Origin: Mesostigma viride
Lineage: Eukaryota > Streptophyta > Mesostigmatophyceae > Mesostigmatales > Mesostigmataceae
DNA: 32,074 nucleotides
Direction: 5' to 3'
Assembly (NCBI GenBank): GCA_009746045.1
Contig: RPFO01000022.1
Span: 3,237,280-3,269,353, forward strand
Shown: positions 10,311 through 20,700 of the stretch, piece by piece
Numbering within the stretch: the stretch's first letter is position 1
Layout: the number at the start of each line of letters is the position of its first letter
Notes under the pieces: generated by a model
Told to the model about the DNA's origin: nothing
Seen by the model: the letters and a program-made list of their open reading frames with translations, nothing else
Database searches by the model: none
Position numbers and translations under genes: made by a program

Positions 10311-11010
10311 CAGGTGGAGGGCAAGTGTGGCGTGCTCCTGAAGAAGCTTGAGGCCATCACCGCCCACACCGAGGCCCTGGCCACACAGGTCCCCAAGATA
10401 GCGGAGCAGACGGCCACCATTGCATCCCAGCCACCCCGGCAGGATGCTGGCGACCTCCCGCCGCTCTCCTACGCGGACCTGCTGCGGTCAGCGACCGCCT
10501 CCACCACCGACGCCATCGCCACAAAGCTCCAGGAGCTGGAGAACCACCGCCAGGCCCAGCAACGGGAGGTCACCGACCGCGCTCGCCGCGAGTGCCGAGT
10601 GGTGCATGCTACGTCGCTTCCCCCAGAAGCCAGGTGAGACGTCAACCTCTCTTGCTGACGAGCTCAAGAACCAGCTTCTTACCCTCATGGGCCTGGTAGG
10701 TGAGGTAGCACTGCGCGGGTGCCACCGCCTTCCCCACTCACGGGACAAGGCGGCTCCCCCGCCAGTCCTCCTCACCTTCCCCTCCCCTGAGGATAAGCAG
10801 CGGTTCCTCTCTCGTCGCAAGCGGTTGCACGACCTCACCTGGACGCTGGATGACGACCTCACCCCCGCTCAGCAACAGCAGCGACGCGACCTGTGGCCGG
10901 AATACCTCCGCCATAAGCAGGACCCCCAGAAGTCCAAGGTGTACTGGAGGGGCGGGGACCTGATGATCAACCACAAGATGTGGACCGTCGCCCCCAGCGG
11001 GCTAGAATAG
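10311..11010 (+). pseudogene. LINE ORF1-like fragment with a frameshift
   Basis: Frame one (10311-10637) has two probable coiled coils (LLKKLEAITAHTEALATQV and LQELENHRQAQQREV) and ends just after CRVVHATSLPPEA. The next frame takes over and runs to TAG at 11010, through LLTFPSPEDKQRFLSRRKRL, LDDDLTPAQQQQRRDLWPEY and YWRGGDLMI. This 'SPEDK...LDDDLTPAQ...R' layout is typical of ORF1 proteins of algal non-LTR retrotransposons, which bind the element's RNA. One indel near 10630 breaks the gene. There is no ATG at the start; a pyrimidine tract and CAG at 10311-10313 look like an acceptor, or the copy is 5'-truncated. No endonuclease or reverse transcriptase follows. Confidence 0.6.
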
Positions 11011-11517
11011 CAATAGCCCTAGCTTGTAACCATTGGCGTCACTGCCGCTAAGGCAGCCATGCCTAGAATGTTTGCCTAGCTGTGCCAACACACCTAGTCA
11101 GTGCCGCCAACGCACGGTACACAACCAGCCATAGCCTTAGCCTAGTCCTAGTACAGCCATGCTACGCCCTGGCTATGTTTAGCCAAGCCATGCCTATAAT
11201 GGGACCCCCATGGATGTTGCATTAAGAATTTAGCCATGCCATGCCATGCAGAGAGATGCTCTCTGTCGAGAAGCCATGTCCTAGCTCTTGTATAGCCACG
11301 ATGATCTTCCCCCACATAACATACTCCCCCTCAGCTGGGCATAGTGTGAAGATTATGAGGGTGCAGGTGCCCTGGTGCACCTAGAGCAAGGGTCGCTTAC
11401 ATTCCCACCCTTGCAGGAAGTAGCCTAGAATGTATTAAAAGCCATATGCCCCTTCTCAGGGATATGTGCTACATTGACTCCCAACGGAGTGATGTTCCTA
11501 ATAATAATAATAATAAT
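11011..11517 (+). other. Probable 3' UTR and (TAA)n tail of the LINE-like fragment
   Basis: No coding sequence is seen. The stretch is rich in GCCATGC and TAGCC words and ends in a TAA/AAT array near 11498-11517. A simple-repeat tail is a common 3' end of non-LTR elements, so the whole 10290-11517 block may be one insertion; no target-site duplication was identified. Confidence 0.4.
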
Positions 11518-11702
11518 CGATCGCCGGCCCTGGTAAGGCCAGCCGTCAGGCCGGAGCCGCGCTACATACCTGACCTGCTAGCTAGCAATCGACGCATCAG
11601 CTCGATCCATCCGCCACATGCCTTTATTGACCAAGTAGGGAGCAGTTGTCTGCGTAGTGTAGCATTTAAAACATAGTTTCTCATGCACCGACTTTCCCCC
11701 AA

Positions 11703-14700
11703 TCATGTCCCAGGAGGTCCCGGCTCAAACCCTGGCCTCCATTGCCCCATGGTAGCTGGCCCGCGTGGCATAAACGGCCGGGGGCCAGCATACACCGCCC
11801 CAAGCCCGGGCACCTGCTGTCCGCCGTATGTGCCCCCTGGCATCGCGGCAAGCCCTGGCTGACCAGGGTGCCCCTGCATCAGCGGCTGGAACGGTGGCCC
11901 GTACCCGAGTGGCCCCGGTCTCGCCATGTGTCCCATGGGCATCGCGCCCAGTGGCATGGGCGGCTGGAATTGAGCTGGGCCTCCATAAGCACCACCGCCC
12001 ACCCCGGGGGGCATAATTGCTCCTCCCGGCACAAGGCCAGGGGCCCCAGGCCCACCATACATCGATGGATGGCCGTGGTACCCCCCCATGACGATGCCGG
12101 TAGCGTTAAACCCGGGGGCCGTAGCCTGCCCTTGGAACAGCCCCGCCCCCGGTGGGTACCCTCCCATCATGGGTTGACCGTACGCGTCCCTCCCCTGAGC
12201 GGCCATCCCGGCGGAGCCACCTGGCGCGTCCCACCGGCCCGGGCGGCCCGTCGGCGGGTGGGTCCCCGGCCCTTGCATGTGCGCCAGGTGCTGCTGCTGT
12301 TGCTGCGGGGGCGTCGCTGCCCCTCGGCCACCCGCAAGCCCGAGGTTGGACAGCGCGTCCAGCGTGGCACCTCCCTCAGGGTGCGGCATCCCCTGCGGCA
12401 CGATACATATCAAAGAGACAACCAGCGCAGACCAGTATGTCAATAAGACAGCCTATCAATCGATAAGGATATGCTTCGTAAGTCGTCAGGACGATATGAT
12501 TTAGTTATGCTACTGAATCAATGATTGTTTCAGGACAATGCTTGGAAGGCAGACGAATACAGGAAATGCGAAGAATAACTCATAACAATTCCATGATCAT
12601 GTACATATCGTCCCCGCATGATCCCCGTCTGCCGCCGCAGAAAAGACAAACTTGCCCAGGACGCAAAGGAGGGCGGATGGCAAAAGGTGTCACGAAATGA
12701 TGCCACACCGATAAGCAAACAATAATGTGCCAAAAGGGCATTTAAGGGGAGACGGATCACTCTCAAGAACCGTGCCGCACACACACAGAAAGGATGTCTT
12801 AGAGGGGACGTGGGACGGCTTTCACGAACAGACGAGCATCAGACGAGCAGAATCGGAGACATCCCAGTCCTTGTCCTTTCCACCTTTAGAGCACAAGCGC
12901 ACGCACCTGCTGGCGGCCGCCTTGCTGCCACCCCATTGGTCGCGGATCCCCCGGCATCCCACCCCGGTCGCCTCCAAACCCGCCCTGCCCGCGCCCTCCT
13001 CGGCCCCTGCCCGGCTTGCCCCCCCTCCCCCCTCCCCGCTCGGGACCATCCCGCCCCCCCCTATGCTTCCCCCGGCCCCGGCCCCGCCGGTTCCCCCCCT
13101 CCAGCATTCCCTCTGCGTCTTCTTCTCCGTCCTCCTCGTCGTCGGAGCCCGTCGCGTCCAGGTGCCTGGGGTGTGTATAAGGCGCGCCATCGGCAGGGTT
13201 TGATGCGCAAGGTTTTAGGCAAGAGCAAAACTTGGTTAGAAATCACAAGGACTTGTCAAGGGAGCCCATTGAGACCGCGTTCAGGTGCCCCGTGTGGGAA
13301 CTAGTGGGAACATCCCAAGCGGGCAGGGCACCATGCAAGGGGTCAAAGGCATGGGCAAAAACTGGGGTATTAAAAACAGTTAGATCCATGACATTTGTAT
13401 GACATAGTAGCATGAAGTAGTTCTAAAGTCTCAAGTTCATGATATGGTAGTGCGTGAACTTCAAGGAAGCCCATCGCGACAGTATGTAAATGCCTGGTGT
13501 TCTTGAATGAGCATGCTGATGAGTGCCGGACGAAAGTATTGGCGCACACCATCAGCAAAGACCATGTGCAAAGCATACGTTGGGCCATTATATTCGTTAG
13601 ATTCCATCCATTCACCTTGATCCGTTAGATTCAATCCATTCACCTTGATCCGTTAGATTCCATCCACAAACCAGCCGCCCAGCGCAGCCTACCTCTTGCT
13701 CTGCTTGAACTGTTTCTTGGCGGCCGCCTCCTTCTCGTCATCCGAGTACTCCATCTCCTGCGATGCATGTGAACAGGAAGATGAGCAAAGAGCTCGAACA
13801 GGCGGACAAAGGCATGAAAAAGGGACACGCGGAAACTGGAGTAGTAGTGGACGTTGAGTGTGCGCGCAAGCATACATGCAAGCGTGCAAGTAGTGGTTCG
13901 ATACTCAACTTGCTGAGAGGCAGTGGCGGGCAGGACTGGGCCAACTAAAGCTGTCGTCCGTATCGCGAAAACACAAGCACACGTTACTCCTCCTACGCAC
14001 ACATGGTTATCGCGGCTTGCGTACGTACGTGTTGTGCCAGCATAAGCATAAGGACGTCCATGAGGCAGAAGGCGATACTAGCACGACGGAACCTGCCAAG
14101 TGGCCCACGCGCTATCCGGTACTAATACTAGCGTACGTACGTGGGGCGCCAGCTCTTCGTCGTTGGCCCCGGAGCAGTCATAGCCCTTGGCGTACTGTTG
14201 GGAACGTCACATCAAGTGGTTTATCAAACCAAGAAAGGAGCACGGTTTCCACGTCCCATCGAGACGAAAACCAAATAAAAAAGAAGAAGGAAGTCACCTC
14301 ATGGCGAGGAATTTGCAGCGTCATGAGGGCGCATGGTTGCCACGTGGCAACGGAATGACCAATACAAGACATGGCTGAACGTGACGGACGCAGAAAAAGG
14401 GTCATTTCACCAAAGAGTCCACATGATGTCATGGGTGGGACCAGGGACGGATATCACCACACCCAGCGGGGAGCCACCATAGTATTTATATATACACTGT
14501 ATTAATACTAGAAGTACCACTATATAGGATATATTTATTATACACTATTATTATTATAGTAGTATACATATTATTATATATTTATATCATACTAGTACTA
14601 CTACTCCTGTATGTATGTATCCATGCTCGCGGCACGGTAGCCAGCCGCCAGAGCACACCCAAAGAGCACAAGTGGAGGTGCAGTTAGATAGAGGTGCGCT

Positions 14701-17700
14701 CCGCAATCCCAATAGTAATCCGAATAGGTGCGCTCCGCAATCCAACTAGTAGCATCATGGAAACAAACCACGCCAAACATGGCACCAACGAGAGGGAAGC
14801 CATTCATTCAAATAGTTCTGCCACACGGGAAATAGTTCTGCTACACGGAGAGCGGAAATGCAGCATGCGGTGGAGACATGTGCGCCTGCATGTGAATGTG
14901 CACAGAGCATGACAACAAATGAAGTGTAAATTAATGACAAAAAATGGGGCACGATGTGACACGGATTTGACATGGATGAAAACAGCTATAGTCCAAGGAC
15001 AGCCACAGTCCAAGAAGACCATCACCAACGCCTGCTCAGTGCCCACGTCATGCCGCTAGTCACCCTGCTGCATCGACCAGGGATGAACAAGACAAGAAAG
15101 AAAAGCAAAGGTACTCCCCTGTCACAGTATGTACCCCACGACTCTCACCACAGAGGCACGCGCATCAAGGAATGAATAGAATCTAAGCAGGGGTACAAGC
15201 ATGCGAGGAGCGCCTTTAGCAGCGGTGCCAGAGCACCAAAACGTGGGACTCTGCCATGAACCAAGCAGGGCTGCGCACGTGCAAGTTGAGGCGCGATAGA
15301 GGAGCGTCTTGGAGCGCAGGCCACGCACTACCGAGCAACAAGAAACGATGCCAAAAAAGGTTGCCCAACCCAAAAGGTTGCCCTGAGCTCATGATGTCAT
15401 ACGCCCCGCTCGCACGCACCAGCTGCGCGTCGTTGAGCACAAAGAGCGCAAACTCCTCCACGTAGCCGACCGCCGCGCCCTGCACGCCGGTCTCTGGGAC
15501 CTGCACACGCGCGCCGTGCATGGACGATTTCATTAGAGATGCTCCCGATCCCCCCCCCCCTTGCCTTGCGAAACCGTAGCATGAGAGATGCTCCACAGAG
15601 TGATCCTCTAAATCCCATTCACTTCATCATCCAGTTCCCCTCAAGGTAAAGGGTCAGAGAACGTGCCATCGGAGAAAAATCATTTGCCATGCGCATAATG
15701 AATGGAAAGAATTTAATGACCTGCCGGTTGCCATCATCAACAGCACGGATGGGCGCCACACGGAAAGAGACCAGCTGCCACTAGAACGCGCCCGGCCGCC
15801 AATGACACACGCTGCCTACTTGGACACGGACAAACGCTGCCTACTTGGAATATAAGGATCCTACTAGGGAAATAAGGATCAAAGGGGGAAAGAGATGCGT
15901 GACCTTTCCTACGACCTATATAAGGATCCTACTAGGGAAATAAGGATCAAAGGGGGAAAGAGATGCGTGACCTTTCCTACGACCTATATAAGGATCCTAC
16001 TAGGGAAATAAGGATCAAAGGGGGAAAGAGATGCGTGACCTTTCCTACAACCTATATAAGGATCCTACTAGGGAAATAAGGATCAAAGGGGGAAAGAGAT
16101 GCGTGACCTTTCCTACAACCTATATAAGGATCCTACTAGGGAAATAAGGATCAAAGGGGGAAAGAGATGCGTGACCTTTCCTAGCGGGTATGCAAAGGCA
16201 ATGCAACTACCGACACGCAATGTGCCTGCCCGGGGTGGAGCCAGGGTAGTGCCAGGGCGCGCTGCCCTCACCTCCTCCTTGGTGTTGAAGCGCACGCTGT
16301 AGAGGGGGCACTTGACGGGCCCAAAAATCTCCTCCACCTGCCCGGGCAAGCGCCCAAGGAACGATTGCAATGATGCGTGCAGGAGCAAGGAATTCGACAA
16401 CGGTCACAGAGAGCACGTGCAGCCTCCATGCAGATGCACATAAGCGGAACGCAACGGGGAGGAGGGTTGCGCAGAAGGCACAGCGGTAAGCTCTCCAAGC
16501 ACATTTTCAACCACTCTGTTTACTTCTCTCATCACCGTGTCCAGCCACCACCTGACTCATGCTGGTTGCTTCTCTTATCACTACGGCCACCACCTGATTC
16601 ATGCAGTAGCTGGGGATCCCTAAATTATTAAAATTATATAACAATAATAATAAGGCAAGAATAAGGCAACATGGAGTTGCCGGGAATCCCTGAGCAGACC
16701 GGTGTGCTCGCGGAAGCAAGAGAGCTCACGTAGCTACTACAGGCTCCGCACAAACAGGAGTGGCACGCAGGTTGATACCTTTTGTGAGCTCACATAGCTA
16801 CAAGTATTGGCTCGGTGCCCACCGGAGCTACAAGTATTGGCTCGGTGCCCACCGGAGCTACAAGTATTGGCTCGGTGCCAACCGGAGCTACAAGTATTGG
16901 CTCGGTGCCAACCGGAGCTACAAGTACTGGCTCGGTGCCAACCGGAGCTACAAGTATTGGCTCGGTGCCAACCGGAGCTACAAGTATTGGCTCGGTGCCC
17001 ACCGGAGCTACAAGTATTGGCTCGGTGCCCACCGGAGCTACAAGTATTGGCTCGGTGCCAACCGGAGCTACAAGTATTGGCTCGGTACCAACCGGAGCTA
17101 CCAGTATAGGCTCGGTGCCGACCGGAGGGGCAAAGCAGTTGACATGGTGTCAGAGAGTCCTTCTAACAGAGGTATGCAATGGAGGCAAGTGATGTTTATT
17201 CGTAACATGATTTCTGTATATTGTCGTTGATTGCTGTATATATTCGTAACCTGATTGATGCTACTAATAGCGATAAAAGGCGCTGGGCAATTAACCCACC
17301 CTGGCATGCGTCCGCCCAGATTCCAACCCGGTGCTTCACCTATCGATCAACACAGATACATACCACTCTGTCTGTCTGTCGGATACATCTTTAAGACACA
17401 TACCACTCCTACACCAACACCAAGCCACACCTCACCCTCCCCCACGGCATGCGCATTTCACCAGGCACCCTGCCTACATTCAAGACGAAAAAAATAAAAG
17501 ATAAAAGAAAAAAACTCACTACTATGTATATAAGGGGGGGAATAATAATAGTAATCACAATAGTGATAGAAGTTATATTATTAATCATTATTATAATAGT
17601 AATAATAGTAATAAAACATGGCTCACCCTCCCCAGCGGCACGCGCGCCTCCACCAGGAACAGCACCGTGCCCTCGTCCAGCGCGCGCGCGGCGCCGGACC

Positions 17701-20700
17701 CTTGCACGACGATGCGCAGGCCCACCACCTGAGAGCAGACAATACAAATAATAAACATAAAAATATATACTACTACATACATGGTGAACAAAGGCAGGGA
17801 GACGCGTGGAGGCATGCTCGCGCGCATGCTAGGCAGGCAGAGAAAAGGAGGATGGCAGAGGCCGGTCAGGCCCACGACGTGCAGGCAAAGACAGGGAGCG
17901 GATGGTACATGGTGGAGGGATGCCGCAGGGTGTCGGACAGGCAGAACGGTGGTTCATCGCAGCGACCAATCAGGCAACAGATCTGGGAACCGAGACGGGG
18001 TCTAGGGTCGTCGATGGCGTCAGTATAGCCATGCGCGGAAAAAGAGATGCACAGCCCATAGCTTGGTATGCGCTCTCTCATGCCGAAGATAAGCGATACA
18101 TTGTGGCACATTTACATATATATGCCGGATTCTCCCCTTTCTGGCCTGCACTGGTTGTCTCCTTGATATAGCATTGTGCAGAATAAGAACATGCATAGTT
18201 CTGAATGAATTGGTGGGAGGGTACCATATTAAGGCTCCCTCATAACACACATTATGACATGGATTCCCTCGACAACGCTCCTTGAATGCGGTCTTAAATG
18301 CACAACAACCTCAATGCACAACGACCTATATGCACAACAACTTAAGTGCACAACAGCCTAAATGCACAACAACCTGAGTGCACAACAACCTCAATGCACA
18401 ACAACCTAAATGCACAACAACCTAAGTGCACAACAACCTGAGTGCACAACAACCTGAGTGCACAACAACCTAAATGCGAACTTCGGCAGTTAATGCTGAC
18501 GTAATGCGGGCAGAGTTGTTGACTGCCCCAAACGGATCCCCTGCCCACATCCCTGGCACACGTCACCTCGCCACAGGCCTACATGGGGTCGGTGGAGAGG
18601 TGGATGGAATGCCAGGGACAGAGCCAGGACGTTATGTTGTCAGGGACATGGCGGGATCCCTCACCGAGGAGATGGTGCCAAGTGGCACGATCTGGTGGCG
18701 CGGTGACAGAGTGACGTCGACAGCCGGCACTTGGGGCAGGTTCTGGGGTCACACACGTTGAGGCGAGCACGTGTACAAACAAAATACAAGTCAAGACAAG
18801 CGCGGCAACAACCAAAAATGGCAAACCAACACGGGTGCCAAAAAACATGGAAACAACCAACACACAAAAGAGCCGGGCAGGGCAAGCAGCAGAGGATGTG
18901 CCAGAAAATACGAGAGTAAACTTTGAGAAACTAAATTTGTGCACCAGGTGACCTGTCGCCTTTATACTATCCACCAAAGCAAACAGCGTGCGCGACCTTC
19001 ACAACCAACACTTCATCTCCAGACAGAGTAGGGCACTTTGATGACCCACTACTATCTTCCCTGTGATGACACAGAGTAGATCACAGTGGTCAGTAACACT
19101 ACACACCATGCAGCAGGCTCGAACTACCCTGGTCTGGATTCTCCAGAGTTCTGGCGTGCGCTGGTTGTCTGATTGATATGCCGCCAGGTGACCCACCCAC
19201 ACCCATACACTCTCGTCTTCCCCGTATACTCCAGTATGGTATATTCCAGTATGCTAGAGCTATACTCCAGTATGGTATATTCCAGTACGGCAGCGCTATA
19301 CTCCAGTATGGTATATTCCAGTACGGCAGCGCTATACTCCAGTATGGCATATTCCAGTACGGCAGCGCTATACTCCAGTATGACATATTCCAGTACGGCA
19401 GCGGTATACTCCAGTATGGCATATTCCAGTACGGCAGCGCTATACTCCAGTATGGCATATTCCAGTACGGCAGCGCTATACTCCAGTATGGCATATTCCA
19501 GTACGGCAGCGCTATACTCCAGTATGGCATATTCCAGCACGGCAGCGCTACACTCCAGTATGGCATATTCCAGTACGGCAGCGCTATACTCCAGTATGGC
19601 ATATTCCAGTACGGCAGCGGTATACTCCAGTATGGCATATTCCAGCACGGCAGCGCTATACTCCAGTATGGCATATTCCAGCACGGCAGCGCTACACTCC
19701 AGTATGGCATATTCCAGTACGGCAGCGCTATACTCCAGTATGGCATATTCCAGTACGGCAGCGGTATACTCCAGTATGGCATATTCCAGCACGGCAGCGC
19801 TATACTCCAGTATGGCATATTCCAGTACGGCAGCGCTATACTCCAGTATGGCATATTCCAGTACGGCAGCGCTATACTCCAGTATGGCATATTCCAGTAC
19901 GGCAGCGCTATTCCATAGAGAATTACTAAGGAATGCGAGCCCGCGAATCCTAACCCGCCTTGTGACAACCAGGACGCGTGGCCCCGAGCATACAAACGGC
20001 TGCATTTGCTGCAGCACTACATATAGTGACGACACTAAAACTAGCTAGTTCTATAGCAGGTAGGTAGTATTCATAGGTAGTATTCAAAATAGATAGTATT
20101 CATACTACCAGCTAGTGTTCATAGGTAGTATTTAGCGAGCGTCAACCATCCCAGGGAGATTGGCATTTGAGGAAAGTCCACCTGCCAGCAGGGTCCCACG
20201 CGCTCAAGCCAGGGCTGACAAAAGTTATCTACTCACATGACCGTGATACAAGCGTGTCACGCAACACGGTGGTATGGCATTATGCTGATTACGCGGGGGG
20301 GGGGGCGGCTGCTAATTACAAACCACGTGAAGCCGTTGCAGGCAGTGGGGAGGGCTGATGGCACGGCATGCGCATGAATCAGTTCAGTGGTGCCTGTTTA
20401 GCAGTGCCCATTTAGAAGTGCCTGTTTAGCAGTGCCCATTTAGTAGTGCCTGTTTAGTGATGACAAGCAGCCAGCCACCACGCGCGTTTGCGCGCACACC
20501 ACCTCCGGGTTCTCGTACAAAGAGGAGCCCATTTTCCGTCCCACAATCAATTTTTAGGCGACATCGTCCCGTATATATTAAATATGTGTGGTTCTCACCG
20601 AGACCCCGGGAAACCGACTTCTCAAGGGTTATCCACTTCTCCGGGTTATACACTTGTCACGCGCACTTCGCAAAGGGCGCATGACAAGCGAATTACCCAG

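Noticed and set aside
12392-12443. Upstream ATG at 12443 as the start of an independent Gly/Pro-rich protein
   Set aside because: The first 17 codons come from a dispersed repeat in an intron, and an acceptor at 12393 joins the rest in frame to NAF1 exon 8.
16760-17230. Repetitive 100-156-codon frames on both strands
   Set aside because: They come from the 30-bp minisatellite in NAF1 intron 3 and have no non-repeat coding part.
19224-19907. 36-bp repeats suggesting a CRISPR array
   Set aside because: The units are head to tail with no spacers, and the context is an intron of a eukaryotic gene.
19099-20048. Long open frames of about 250-300 codons on both strands
   Set aside because: They are by-products of a 36-bp repeat whose length is divisible by three, and they lie inside a NAF1 intron. 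Several frames are open at once with the same periodic peptide.
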